The notes under the pieces are model-generated. The model did not search any database. It was not told the DNA's origin and saw only the letters and a program-made list of their open reading frames with translations. The position numbers were made by a program, and so were the translations under genes. DNA of 64,000 bases from PFL42 sp963789825 (GTDB lineage: Bacteria; Chloroflexota; Anaerolineae; Anaerolineales; E44-bin32): assembly GCA_963789825.1 (NCBI GenBank), contig CAWBME010000003.1:1-64000 (forward strand), given 5' to 3'. Positions within the stretch are counted from its first letter, which is position 1; every line of letters starts with the position of its first letter. This document shows positions 53,628-63,986 of the stretch, in pieces.

Positions 53628-54413
53628 ATGAACGTCGACCGGCGTCCCAAGATCGAAGTCGAGGACCTCGACTTCTTCTATGGATCAAAACAGGCGCTGC
53701 GATCGCTCTCCATTGCGATCGAGGACCGCCGCATCACCGCCTTGATCGGTCCCTCGGGCTGCGGCAAGTCGACCTTTCTGCGCTGCCTGAATCTGATGAA
53801 TGCCTCGATTCCTGAAAGTCGCATGGCTGGCCGCATCCTGCTGGACGGCGAGGACATCAATCGCCCGCAGCAAGACATGGCGGATCTGCGTCGTCGGGTC
53901 GGGATGGTCTTTCAGAAGCCCAATCCCTTCCCCCAAAGCATCTACGACAATGTTGCCTTCGGGCCAAGGGTTCTCAGCTTGGCCACAGGTCGCGGCCAGC
54001 TCCGCGGCCTGGTGGAACGATCGCTGGTGCGAGCAGCGCTGTGGGATGAGGTCAAAGACAAGCTCGACGCCAATGCCCTCACGCTCTCGCTGGGGGAACA
54101 GCAGCGACTGTGTATCGCCCGCGTCCTGGCGGTAGAGCCCGAGGTCATCCTGATGGACGAGCCCTGCTCAGCGCTGGATCCGATCGCGACCTTGAGGATC
54201 GAGGAATTGATGCGCGAGATAAGCAGCGAATACGCGATCGTCATCGTCACGCACAACATGCAACAGGCCGCTCGCGTTTCGGACTACACGGCGATGATGA
54301 TGCTGGATGAGACGCGGGCTGGCACCATCGTAGAGTTCGGTCCGGCGGGGATCATCTTCACTCGACCCAAAGACAAGCGCACGGAGGACGACATCACCGG
54401 CCGCTTTGGCTAG
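53628..54413 (+). CDS. pstB: phosphate ABC transporter ATPase PstB
   Basis: 261 residues. Walker A GPSGCGKST, the Q-loop QKPNPFPQSIYDNVAFG typical of PstB, signature LSLGEQQRLCIARVLAVEPE (LSLGE instead of LSGGQ), Walker B ILMDEPCSALDPIA and His in VTHNMQQAARVSDY. It diverges from the pstSCA-pstB2 operon across 113 bp. It ends with TEDDITGRFG, the usual PstB end. Confidence 0.93.
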   Translation: MNVDRRPKIEVEDLDFFYGSKQALRSLSIAIEDRRITALIGPSGCGKSTFLRCLNLMNASIPESRMAGRILLDGEDINRPQQDMADLRRRVGMVFQKPNPFPQSIYDNVAFGPRVLSLATGRGQLRGLVERSLVRAALWDEVKDKLDANALTLSLGEQQRLCIARVLAVEPEVILMDEPCSALDPIATLRIEELMREISSEYAIVIVTHNMQQAARVSDYTAMMMLDETRAGTIVEFGPAGIIFTRPKDKRTEDDITGRFG

Positions 54414-54626
54414 CGACATGCGCACGACGATGGCTCTCGCTGGCGGATGAAGGAACTGAATCCAGAACCGCTGGACACGCTGGATCTCGAGTAGCTCCCG
54501 AATTGCGGTCAGGCGTCGCCCGCGTCGCCGTCCCGGCGGGCAAAGACCCCGGCTTGGCATGATACACTCGCCCTCGAAGCGGCCGCCGGCCGTGTCCTCC
54601 GATCCCCTGTTTCGGAGCCCGAGCGC

Positions 54627-57600
54627 ATGACGACCGCTTCCACTCTCGACAACCTCGCGGGCGATCGGCCGTCGGGGGCCTCCCAAATCTGGCACACCCT
54701 CGAAGGATCGGCTGTGGTGCAGGCGTTGCACACCTCGCCGCAGGATGGGCTGACCCCCGAAGAGGCGCGTGCGCGCCTCTGGCACACCCTCGAAGGATCG
54801 GCCGTGGTGCAGGCGCTGCATACCTCGCCGCAGGATGGGCTGACCCCCGAAGAGGCGCGTGCGCGCCTGCAGTCGCATGGGCCAAACGAACTGGCGGAAG
54901 CGCCTCGGCCAGGCCTGCTGCACAACCTGATCGCCCAGTTCAACTCCTTCCTGGTGATCGTGCTGATCGCGGCGGCGGTGATCTCGGCCGTGCTCGGCGA
55001 CTGGATCGAGGCGGCGGTGATTCTGGCGATCGTTCTGCTGAATGCCGTGCTGGGCCTGATTCAGGAGCACCGGGCCGAGCAGGCGCTGGACGCGCTGCGC
55101 AGGCTGTCGGCGCCCGAGGCGCACGTGATACGCGGGGGTCACCGCCAGGTCGTGCCGGCCGGTGAGCTGGTGCCCGGAGATCTCGTGCTGCTCGAAGCCG
55201 GCAACTACGTCCCGGCGGACCTGCGCCTGATCGAGAGCGTCAACCTGCGCATCGAGGAAGCTGCGCTCACCGGCGAGTCCGTGCCGGTCGAGAAGGACGC
55301 CGGCGTCGTGCTCGTGCAGGACATCAACCTGGGGGACCGCCGCAATACCGCGTTCATGGGCACACTGGTGAGCTACGGGCGTGGGCGCGGGGTGGTGGTC
55401 AGCACGGGCATGCTGACGCAGATCGGCCTGATCGCCACCATGCTGCAGTCGGTGCAGCAGGAAGACACACCGCTGCAGCGGCGGCTGAACCAGCTGGGAA
55501 AGGCGCTGGGCTGGGGAACGTTGGCCATCTGTGGGGTGGTCTTCCTCGTCGGCTGGCTGCGCGGCGTGCCGCCGCTGGAGATGTTCATCATTGCCGTCAG
55601 CCTGGCCGTGGCGGCTGTGCCGGAAGGCCTGCCGGCGGTGGTCACCGTGACCCTGGCGCTGGGCATGCGCGAGATGATCGCCCGCCATGCGCTGATCCGC
55701 CGCCTGTCGTCGGTCGAGACGCTGGGCTCGACCACGGTGATCTGCTCGGACAAGACCGGCACCCTGACCCAGAACCAGATGACCGTCACCCGCGCCTGGG
55801 CCGACGGGGCGATGATCGAAGTTGGACCGGCGTCTGCCGATGGGCGCGCCGAGCTGCAGCAGGCGGGCCGACCGGTCGAGCTGCAACAGATGCCGGCGCT
55901 GGCCACGGCGCTGTGGGTGGCACTGCTGGCGAATGATGCCGTGGTCGAGCCGGGAGAGAACGATCGCTCGACGCCGCGCCTGGTGGGGGATCCAACCGAA
56001 GCGGCGCTGCTGCTGGCCGCCGTGCGCGCCGGCGCCGATCCGGCGGCCATGGGCCTGGCCTATCCGCGCATCCAGGAGGTCCCCTTCGACTCCGGGCGCA
56101 AGCGGATGACCACCATCCACACCGTGCGCGACCCGCGCCCGGAGGACCCGGGCCCGTTCTACGACAGCTCGCGGCGCGAACACACGCTGATTGCCGTCAA
56201 AGGCGCGCCGGACATCGTGCTCGGGCTGTGCACGCGGCGACAGACTCTGGACGACCGGGTGGCCCCCCTGGAGGAATCCGACCGCCAACGCGTGCTGCAG
56301 GCCAACGAGCGCATGACGCAGGACGCCTTGCGCGTGCTGGCGGTTGCCTACCGGGTGCAGGACGAACCGGTGTCCGAGGTGCACGCCGAGGCGATCGAGC
56401 GCGATCTGATCTTCGTCGGCCTGTTCGGGATGATCGATCCGCCGCGGGCCGAGGTGCCGGCGGCCATTCAGTTGGCCCAGCGCGCCGGCCTGCGCTCGGT
56501 GATGATCACCGGCGACTTCCCGGCGACGGCGCGCGCGATCGCCGAGCAGATCGGCCTGATCCGTCCCGGGCATGGCGTGATCACCGGCGCCGACCTGGAC
56601 GGGATGGACGACGCGGCGCTGGCCGCGGCCGTGATGCGCAACGACGTCTATGCCCGGGTGTCGCCGGAGCACAAGACGCGCATCGTCGAGGGCCTGAAGG
56701 CGAACGGGGAGGTCGTCGCCATGACCGGGGACGGGGTGAACGACGCGCCGGCGCTCAAGCGGGCGGACATCGGCGTCGGCATGGGCATCACCGGCACGGA
56801 TGTCGTCAAAGAGACGGCCGACATGGTGCTGACCGACGACAACTTCGCCAGCATCGTGGCGGCCGTGGAGCAGGGCCGCATCATCTATGCCAACATCCGC
56901 AAGTTCGTCTTCTACCTGATCTCCTGCAACCTGGCGGAGATCGCGGTCATCTTCGTCGCCGTGCTGGCCGGCCTGCCCTCGCCGCTCACCGCCATCCAGT
57001 TGCTGTGGCTCAACCTGGTCACCGACGGCGCGCCGGCGCTGGCGCTGGGCGTCGAGCGCGGCGATCCCGACATCATGAATCAGCCGCCGCGTCCGCCCTC
57101 GGAACCGATCATCAATCGGGAGATGCGCCTGCACGTGGGGATCCAGACGATCGCCAAGGCCGCCGCCACGCTGACTGCCTACGGGGTGGGCCTGCACCTG
57201 CACCCGGAGCAGCCTGAGTTCGCCGAGACGATGGCCTTTGCCACCCTGGCGCTGTCGGAGCTGCTGCGAGCCTACACCTCACGCTCCGAGCGCTATTCGG
57301 TGTTCAAGATCGGCGTCTTCTCCAACCGGGCCATGAACTATGCGGTGCTGCTCTCGCTGGCGCTGACGCTTCCGTTGATCTATGTGCCCGCCCTTCAGCC
57401 GCTCTTCGACACCGTGGCGCTGGGGTGGAGCCAATGGGCGTTGATCCTGCCGCTGGTGGCGTTACCGGCCGCCGTGCACGAACTGACCAAGTGGGCGATC
57501 CGACGCGGGATCTTCCTCCGGACTGCGTCTGGCCTGAGGCGTTGCACCCGGGCTGAAGCCGGGTCGTCCACCGGCGGCGGTCACGGCCGGGCCCGCCGGG

Positions 57601-57788
57601 CTGCTCCCCAACTAGCTCGTTATTCGTCTGCCTCGACCGGGTTTGATCCCGTCGGAACTTCCAACGCTCAGAGATGGACCAGGCCGCGGTGCGTCCGCAG
57701 TGAGTCAATTCGCGCGTGCGGCCAGGTTTGCGCGGGTCCGGCCGAGGGAGGCGCAGGGAAGATTGGGTCGCCCAACCCGGGAATGTGA
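54627..57788 (+). CDS. P-type Ca2+/cation ATPase (type IIA-like)
   Basis: Cation pump. TGES lies in the actuator domain, the phosphorylation Asp is about residue 375 in DKTGT, the CSDKTGTLTQNQMTVTR segment and the hinge MTGDGVNDAPALK are present, and PEGLP in helix M4 is typical of Ca2+-pumps. About ten membrane helices. The N-terminal domain contains a tandem 30-residue repeat. After LTKWAIRRGIF (about residue 968) the last ~85 residues are low-complexity; the true stop was probably lost to an indel near 57520. Possible Ca2+ or Mn2+ export. Confidence 0.92.
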   Translation: MTTASTLDNLAGDRPSGASQIWHTLEGSAVVQALHTSPQDGLTPEEARARLWHTLEGSAVVQALHTSPQDGLTPEEARARLQSHGPNELAEAPRPGLLHNLIAQFNSFLVIVLIAAAVISAVLGDWIEAAVILAIVLLNAVLGLIQEHRAEQALDALRRLSAPEAHVIRGGHRQVVPAGELVPGDLVLLEAGNYVPADLRLIESVNLRIEEAALTGESVPVEKDAGVVLVQDINLGDRRNTAFMGTLVSYGRGRGVVVSTGMLTQIGLIATMLQSVQQEDTPLQRRLNQLGKALGWGTLAICGVVFLVGWLRGVPPLEMFIIAVSLAVAAVPEGLPAVVTVTLALGMREMIARHALIRRLSSVETLGSTTVICSDKTGTLTQNQMTVTRAWADGAMIEVGPASADGRAELQQAGRPVELQQMPALATALWVALLANDAVVEPGENDRSTPRLVGDPTEAALLLAAVRAGADPAAMGLAYPRIQEVPFDSGRKRMTTIHTVRDPRPEDPGPFYDSSRREHTLIAVKGAPDIVLGLCTRRQTLDDRVAPLEESDRQRVLQANERMTQDALRVLAVAYRVQDEPVSEVHAEAIERDLIFVGLFGMIDPPRAEVPAAIQLAQRAGLRSVMITGDFPATARAIAEQIGLIRPGHGVITGADLDGMDDAALAAAVMRNDVYARVSPEHKTRIVEGLKANGEVVAMTGDGVNDAPALKRADIGVGMGITGTDVVKETADMVLTDDNFASIVAAVEQGRIIYANIRKFVFYLISCNLAEIAVIFVAVLAGLPSPLTAIQLLWLNLVTDGAPALALGVERGDPDIMNQPPRPPSEPIINREMRLHVGIQTIAKAAATLTAYGVGLHLHPEQPEFAETMAFATLALSELLRAYTSRSERYSVFKIGVFSNRAMNYAVLLSLALTLPLIYVPALQPLFDTVALGWSQWALILPLVALPAAVHELTKWAIRRGIFLRTASGLRRCTRAEAGSSTGGGHGRARRAAPQLARYSSASTGFDPVGTSNAQRWTRPRCVRSESIRACGQVCAGPAEGGAGKIGSPNPGM
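54690..54869 (+). repeat. 90-bp in-frame tandem duplication in the ATPase gene
   Basis: Bases 54690-54779 and 54780-54869 encode the same 30 residues beginning WHTLEGSAVVQALHTSPQ and ending EEARARL; only a few bases differ. It falls in the cation-ATPase N-terminal domain and keeps the frame. Confidence 0.95.
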
Positions 57789-58155
57789 GTGCTCGCCCAA
57801 CCGCCTTGCCCCATGCGATTCACAACCCCTCGGCGCTCTGCAACCCTCTCGGGCGAGACTTGCCTTCGACCCTCGCTCTGACGCCGTGGGCGCTTGCCGG
57901 CCCGTGTATGCGACCATCGTGGAATCTGGTGCGGGAAATTGGATCAGCGCATCATGCTCCCGTCGTATGCAGTGCCAATTCCAGGTGCCTGGACTTCCTT
58001 CAGCCACGTGTGACCGGGCAGCACAGCGCTGGCTTCCCGCGGGGAGAGGGGCGGAGGGATGCGCACTGGTGGGCCGCAGAGCTCATGTGCGGCGAAGGAG
58101 CGATCGACCTGAACGCCAGGAAGGATCCAGGCATCCGGAGTGTCGACGCCCCGGA
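57789..58155. other. gene-free region between the ATPase and the membrane gene
   Basis: No gene is supported; the plus-strand frame is a continuation tail of the ATPase, and the minus-strand frames lack family features. No promoter assigned. Confidence 0.3.
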
Positions 58156-59520
58156 TCAGGGTCGGCTGGCTCCCAGAAGGATTCCGAACAGAAGGGTAGC
58201 CAGGACGGTGAGAATGATCAAGAGGTTGACCAACGTGCCGTGAATTCGGCGACCTCGATGTGTCCTGTGCAGCTGCCAGGCCCCGATCGAGGACGCGACG
58301 ATGAGCAGCGGGACGTAGTCGAGCGCGAAGCGGTTGGTGACATGCCGATAGGCCAGGGTGGAAAACGCCGTCAGCACGGCCGCGGCGATCAGGGTCGTCC
58401 CAACCCCAAGGGCGCCTGCACTCGGCGCCCCATGGACCTTGACGGACGATGGGACTCTGGGTGAGGCCAAGCCAAGCGCGTGCACGATTTGGGACGCAAC
58501 GAGCAGCCCGGCGAACAGGATGAATGGCGCAGCCACCAGGAATCCCGTTATGTTGCCCACCGAGTAGACGCCTGCGGGATTCGAAATCTCCCAATGAAGA
58601 TCCTCTCCCAAGCGAGCCCTCCGCTCGAGGACTCAAGGAACGGAAAACGCTCATGCAGCCCTGCTGGCGCCAAGGAATAGTAGAGCGCATTTGGGGCCAG
58701 GTATTTCACATTGAACATCTCCCCCGCGGCAACCAGGCGCGGATAGTCGAGATCAGGGACGAGCTGAAACTGAAACCCGGTTTCGGTGAGCTTCCCGAAG
58801 CGGAGGTAGTTGTAGATCCCGAGCAGACTGCAGATGAGCAGCAACGGGAGAAGGAGACCGCATTTCGCAGGGAGGAGCGAACCCCCCGGCGGCCGTCTTC
58901 TCTGCGCCGCGCCAAGCCCGAGCAGAGTCCCGAGGAGGAGAGCCCCGACCGCCGGGAGAAGTGTCAGTCGGGATGCGATCGCCAGCCCCCAGCAAGCTCC
59001 GGCCAAGGCCATGGATCTCGGACTGGCTGCGGATTGACCAATCGCCGAGATCGCAAGACACAACCCGGCGAAGAGGAATGCCTGGCCAGCGCCAATGGCG
59101 GCTTCGTAGATGGCAGGGAAGCTGAGATTCCACAGGATAGGATGGGCCATACCGACAGCCGCGAGGCCGAGTGCAACGAGCCAGGTCGGGAGGCTTGGGA
59201 AGTAGAGTTTGCGAAGCCGTAGCAGCAAGACCACGGCGAGCAGGAAGGAAGCGACTGCCGCCACGAAGGCGATCGTCTCATCCCCGAACGAGCCCTGGAA
59301 GCCGATCTTCCAGAGAGCGAGCAAGACTGCGGGGGCAGGTCCCCAGTAGGCGTAGTACCTTCCGCCGAAGTACGTCGCATCTGTGGAAACATCGATGCCC
59401 GCGTGCTGCGCGGGGTCATAGGGGTCTTCGACTGCTGCCAGCTGGGGCGGCGGGTCAGGAGAAGATCGAGTTGCCCTTGCATGAACGACTTCAGCGAGCA
59501 ATTCGTACACGCGGCTTTCA
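58156..59520 (-). pseudogene. broken GT-C-like membrane glycosyltransferase
   Basis: A multi-helix membrane protein like dolichyl-phosphate-mannose-type glycosyltransferases (YELLAKSFMQGQLDLL, then DPYDPAQHAGIDVSTDATYFGGRYYAYWGPAPAVLLALW and a YNYLRFGKLTETGFQFQL loop). At least three frame breaks (near 59490, 59450 and 58605) interrupt it, and the N-terminal membrane helices are missing, so it is probably a decayed gene rather than only mis-sequenced. The C-terminal half ends TLLFGILLGASRP. Confidence 0.6.
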
Positions 59521-59715
59521 CATCGCACTTCCCGCGAACCGCGACTGCGGCAGCGCGCGACGCACAATGAAGGGCTAAACGTGGGGGGAGCTTGGCGCTG
59601 TGCATCGACGACTTCCGATGCGCAGCAAGCCGGCAGAGCTGTTGCGCGACAGGGGCGTCGAGAGTCACGGTGGACCGGGAGTGCTCGCCGGCCTGCAGAG
59701 CGGCTGCGCAATGCG

Positions 59716-60561
59716 TCAGCCAGCTGGACCGGAGTCCGGATCAAGCTCAACCAGCCGATGGTACAGGTCCGGTCGGCGATCGGCGATCAGATCCAGTTCG
59801 TACTCGCCGGGGACGAACAGCCGCTCCTTGTGATCGGCCCGCGCCAGGTCGATCTCGGCCAGCAGCAGCGCTTCGTCCTCGTCTCCGGCCTGCTGCAGCA
59901 CCTCTCCATCGGGACCGATGATCAGGCTGTTGCCGAGATAGCGCGTGCCACGCTCCTCGCCGACATGGTTGGCGGCGAGCAGGAACACGCCGTTCTCGGC
60001 AGCGCGGGTGCGCGCCAGGTGTTCGGAGTACAGACGGGCCGTGTTCGGCCAGGCTGTCGACACCACCACCAGCTGGGCTCCCGCCAATGCGAGGACGCGC
60101 ATCGGCTCGGGCAGGCGCAGGTCGTAGCAGATCAGCAGGCTGACCCGCCCTGCTGGGAGCGGGAAGGGCCCGGGCAGATCATCGCCGCAGGCCAGGTAGC
60201 GGTCCACCCCCAGGAACGGCAGGTGAGTCTTGCGGTACACCCCGGCCACTCCCTGCGGGCCAAGCAGGGCAGCGCTGTTGAACAGCACGCCGTCGGGATC
60301 CTGCTCCAACACCCCAACGACGGCGAACAAGCCCAGCCGCGCGCAGGACTGGATCAGCGCTTGCGTGCTCGGGCCCGGAATTGGCTCCGCCACGCGGCTG
60401 GCTTCCTCAAGCGTCAGTGAGTAGCCCGAGACGGCGCATTCGGGGAAGGCGACCAGGTCGGCGCCTTGGGCTGCCGCGCGCTCCAGCAAGGTCTGCATCG
60501 CCGCCAGGTTGGCAGCCGGATCCATCAGCCGGGTCTCGAACTGTGCAGCCGCGACACGCAT
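59716..60561 (-). CDS. carbon-nitrogen hydrolase (nitrilase superfamily)
   Basis: 281 residues with the complete catalytic triad Glu41 (FPECAVSGYS), Lys111 (VYRKTHLP) and Cys145 (LLICYDLRLPE). It hydrolyses amides, nitriles or carbamoyl compounds; length and C-terminal wording (RRPDLYHRLVELD) fit the omega-amidase/predicted amidohydrolase branch. Start at 60561. No metabolic partner is obvious next to it. Confidence 0.88.
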   Translation of the reverse strand: MRVAAAQFETRLMDPAANLAAMQTLLERAAAQGADLVAFPECAVSGYSLTLEEASRVAEPIPGPSTQALIQSCARLGLFAVVGVLEQDPDGVLFNSAALLGPQGVAGVYRKTHLPFLGVDRYLACGDDLPGPFPLPAGRVSLLICYDLRLPEPMRVLALAGAQLVVVSTAWPNTARLYSEHLARTRAAENGVFLLAANHVGEERGTRYLGNSLIIGPDGEVLQQAGDEDEALLLAEIDLARADHKERLFVPGEYELDLIADRRPDLYHRLVELDPDSGPAG

Positions 60562-60836
60562 GTGCGCCTCCAGGGTGACCGGCGTTCGCCGGCGATGCGA
60601 TCGATCGGTTGCGCCCGAATTGGCGCTTGCCCCTTACGGTAGGCCTCGTGTGGACTCCGACCTCCGACTTCTCCACTCCATTCCAGCCTGGGCGAGCCCT
60701 GTTCGGGCCGGATCTCGGCCGTGGAGCTTTCGCGTCCGCTCGCCCCGCTTGGGAAGCGCCTTGGCTGCACTGGCGCGGACAAGTAGCTTTGCCAGAGCCC
60801 AAAGGCGAGGGCGAAGATGCGCTGTGTCGCAGCCTC

Positions 60837-61986
60837 TTACGTCCGCTCGAGGATCGTCGCCGTTGCCATCCCGTGCCCGATGCACATCGTCTGCAGGCCG
60901 TAGCGGCCGGAGGTCCGCTGCAGCGCGTGGACCAGCTTGGTCATCAGAATGGCGCCGGTGGCGCCCAGCGGGTGGCCGTGGGCGATCGCGCCGCCATCTG
61001 GGTTGAGGCGAAGCGGATCGACCGGGTACTCGTGCAGCCAGGCCAGCGGCACGCAGGCGAAGGCCTCGTTGACCTCGAACAGATCGATATCGTCCAGCCG
61101 CAGGCCGGCCCGCTCGAGGACGCGGGCCGTGGCCGGGATCGGCCCATCGAGCATGAGCACGGGGTCCGAGCCGACGGCGACCCGGGCGACGATGCGGGCC
61201 AACGGCTTCAGGCTGTGGCGGCGCACGGCGTGTTCGGAGGCAACCAGCAAGGCCGCGGCGCCGTCGCTGACCTGGCTGCTGTTTCCAGCCGTGATGACGC
61301 CATCGGGCTTGAAGACCGGCTTGAGGTCGGCCATCTTCTGCCGGTCGGGCGGCCGGCGCACCCCCTGATCCTGCACAATCATCCCGCGTCTGTCCGTCCG
61401 GCTGAGGGAGATGGAGTGCCAGGGTCTGCGACGCAAACCTGCCGGCCTCGATCGCCGCGCCGGCGCGGCGGTGGCTCTCGAAGGCGAAGTCATCCAGCGC
61501 CGCCCGGCTGAGATGCCAGCGCTCGGCCATCATCTCGGCGCTCAGGCCCTGATGGACCAATGGGTACGGAAAGCCGCGCGGCCACTCGGGAGGGTAGTCC
61601 TTGCCCAGCGGCTGATGGGACATCATCTCGATCCCGCCGGCAAGCACCAGGTCCATGTCACCGGCCAGAATTGCCTGGGCGGCGAAATGCACCGCCTGCT
61701 GCCCGGAGCCGCACATGCGGTTGAGCGAAACCGCCGGGGTGGCGGGTGGGAGTCGCGCCTGCAGCGATGCCAGGCGGGCGATGTTGCCTCCCTGGTCACC
61801 GATCGGCGTAACGCATCCCAGGATGACGTCTTCGACCGCATCCAATGGGCTACCGGCCCGGCGCACCGCCTCGGTCAGCACCGCGGCGGCCAGATCCACC
61901 GGCGGGTAGGGCCATAGGGCGCCGCTCTCTGGTTTGCCGATCCCGATGGGAGTGCGGACAGCGCTGACCAGGTAAACATCCGCCAT
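60837..61986 (-). CDS. acetyl-CoA acyltransferase / thiolase (one frame break)
   Basis: About 382 residues. Catalytic Cys92 lies in NRMCGSGQQAVH, the HGHPLGATGA loop with the active-site His is near the C-terminus, and the second Cys is in GLQTMCIGHGMATA. One break near 61385 interrupts it after QPDGQT; the repaired text reads GMIVQDQGVRRP. It starts at 61986 after GAGGAGA. Degradative or biosynthetic role cannot be told; no other beta-oxidation gene is near. Confidence 0.88.
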
Positions 61987-62094
61987 GGGGTTCTCCTCGG
62001 AGTTGCCGCGGCCGGCGAAGGTAGAATCAGACCGGACGCATGCATGAGGATACGCGTGCCTCTCAGGCAGGTCAAGCGGCTCACCGGACGGACG

Positions 62095-62829
62095 ATGGTG
62101 CGTTTCGGTAGATCTCACGGGCGCAGGGTCTTGGTGCTTGCCGGGCTGGTGCTGGCCGCCCTGGCTTGCATCCCCTCGAGCGAGCCGACGCCGGCCCCTC
62201 CGCCATCGATCGAAGACGCCAGAGATCTGATCGACGTGCTGCGTGGCGCGGGCGTTGCCGTCCAGCCGACGTCAGCGCCGGCTGATCCCGCGTTTGGCGG
62301 CAGAGGCCAGGTCCTGCAAATCGGCGGACAACGGGTGCAGGTCTACGAGTACGAATCGGTCGACGAGCGTGAGGTCGTATCGCTGGGGATCTCGTCCGGC
62401 CGCTGGTCCTCCGGCGAAGGAGATCAGCCGCAGCAAACCGTGGTCGCCGTCTGGGCTGCCGGAAAGCTGATCGTCGCCTATGGCGGCAGCGATGGCGGGA
62501 CCCACCTGTTGCTGCAGGCGCTGCTGGGGGACCCGATCACGCTGGCTCCCGAGGTGGTGGATGAGCCCTACCCGGCGGCGGTTCCAGCGGTGCTGGCCCA
62601 GGCTGCCGAATTGCTGGGCATGGCCCCGAATGCCATCGAAGTGATTGGCCTCGAGGAGGCGACCTGGCCCAATTCGTGTCTGGGCCTGCCGAGGCCGACA
62701 GAGCGCTGCGCTGAGGGTGAGGTGCCAGGATGGAGCGTCGAGGTGCGCGGCGATGGCGTACAGGCGCGCTTCCGTGCCGATTTGGCAGGAGATCGCGTGC
62801 GGCTTGAGCGGACGGTGAATGGACCCTGA
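62095..62829 (+). CDS. lipoprotein with a WPNSCLGL-type domain
   Basis: 244 residues. Signal peptide ends in LAALAC (Cys25), then a Pro/Thr-rich linker. The C-terminal third carries EEATWPNSCLGLPRPTERCAEGEVPGW, a wording common to many short lipoprotein domains in this phylum. The start at 62095 is preferred because the signal peptide begins there; an ATG at 62044 is in frame. It stops next to the chromate transporter gene. Function unknown. Confidence 0.7.
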   Translation: MVRFGRSHGRRVLVLAGLVLAALACIPSSEPTPAPPPSIEDARDLIDVLRGAGVAVQPTSAPADPAFGGRGQVLQIGGQRVQVYEYESVDEREVVSLGISSGRWSSGEGDQPQQTVVAVWAAGKLIVAYGGSDGGTHLLLQALLGDPITLAPEVVDEPYPAAVPAVLAQAAELLGMAPNAIEVIGLEEATWPNSCLGLPRPTERCAEGEVPGWSVEVRGDGVQARFRADLAGDRVRLERTVNGP

Positions 62830-62882
62830 GCCGCACGTGCGCCCGGCGGCAGCCGTCCGGTCCGCCCGGCACGGCCAGGGAG

Positions 62883-63986
62883 GTGCTGCTCCAGTTCCTG
62901 CGGCTGGGGCTGATCGCTTTCGGCGGCCCGGCGGCTCACCTGGGCTTGATGCAGGACGAATTCGTGCGGCGCCGCAAGTGGATCGACGAGCAGGGGTTTC
63001 TGGACTTTGTCGGCGCAGCGAACCTGATCCCCGGCCCAAACTCGACAGAGCTTGCCATGTATCTCGGGCAGCATCGCGCCGGCCGGCGAGGGTTGATTGC
63101 GGCGGGCGCTGGCTTCACCCTGCCGGCGTTCACGATCGTGCTCTTGCTGTCGATCGCCTACGCGCGCTATGGCGCCACTCCCCAGGGGACATGGATCCTG
63201 GCTGCCGTCAAGCCGGTGGTTGTGGCGGTGATCGCCTACGCCTTGTGGACACTCGGGCGCAGGGCGGTCAAGGGGTGGCTGACGGCCGCCATCGGCCTGG
63301 CGGCCTTCGCCGTCTACTTCGCCGCTGGATGGGGGGAGTTGGTGGTCATCGTCTTGGGAGGCCTTTGCGCCGCCCTGGCGCTGAACTACCGCCGACTACT
63401 CGGCCGTACCGGGTTGCCGGCGCTCGCTTTCCTGCCGCTTGGCGTACAGTCCGGGTCGCTGAACGAAGTATGGCGCCTGTTTCTAACCTTCGCCAAGATC
63501 GGCGCGGTCCTCTACGGCACAGGCTACGTGCTGATCGCATTCCTGTATGGTGAATTTGTCGACACGGGCATCCTGACGCAGCAGCAGTTGATGGATGCCG
63601 TGGCCATCGGGCAGGTGACTCCCGGACCGCTCTTCACGACCGCCACGTTCATCGGCTACCAGCTGGCGGGCCTGCCGGGTGCGATCGCCGCCACCGTGGG
63701 CATCTTCCTTCCGTCATTTGTCTTCGTGGTCATCAGTTCTCCTTGGATTCCGCGCATGCGGCGCTCCCCGTGGTTGGGGGCGTTCCTCGACGGCGTGAAC
63801 GTGAGCGCGTTGGCGCTGATGGGCGGGGTGACTTTGCGGCTGGCGCGGGTGGCCGTGGTCGATGTGCCGGGAGTGATCCTGGCATTGGTCTCGGCGGTTC
63901 TGCTGATCCGGTTTCGCGTGAGCGCGATCTGGCTCGTGCTGGCGGGGGTTGCCATCGGCCTGGTGCGCTACCTGTTGAGCGGATAA
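62883..63986 (+). CDS. chrA: chromate transporter ChrA-like
   Basis: About 367 residues, ten or more membrane helices with two homologous halves. FLRLGLIAFGGPAAHLGLMQDEFVRRRKWIDEQGFLDFVGAANLIPGPNSTELAMYLG is the clear ChrA opening, and the second half repeats the pattern with FAKIGAVLYGTGYVLIAFLYGEF and the GQVTPGPLFTT loop. It would export chromate (or import sulfate) by proton exchange. The GTG at 62883 is the only in-frame start near the conserved part, but a frame error upstream is possible. It is the last gene in the window. Confidence 0.85.
   Translation: MLLQFLRLGLIAFGGPAAHLGLMQDEFVRRRKWIDEQGFLDFVGAANLIPGPNSTELAMYLGQHRAGRRGLIAAGAGFTLPAFTIVLLLSIAYARYGATPQGTWILAAVKPVVVAVIAYALWTLGRRAVKGWLTAAIGLAAFAVYFAAGWGELVVIVLGGLCAALALNYRRLLGRTGLPALAFLPLGVQSGSLNEVWRLFLTFAKIGAVLYGTGYVLIAFLYGEFVDTGILTQQQLMDAVAIGQVTPGPLFTTATFIGYQLAGLPGAIAATVGIFLPSFVFVVISSPWIPRMRRSPWLGAFLDGVNVSALALMGGVTLRLARVAVVDVPGVILALVSAVLLIRFRVSAIWLVLAGVAIGLVRYLLSG

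Noticed and set aside
54168..57203. A 1011-codon open frame antisense to the P-type ATPase
   Set aside because: It mirrors the ATPase codons; composition is His/Arg/Gly-rich without domains or ribosome site. High-GC antisense shadow.
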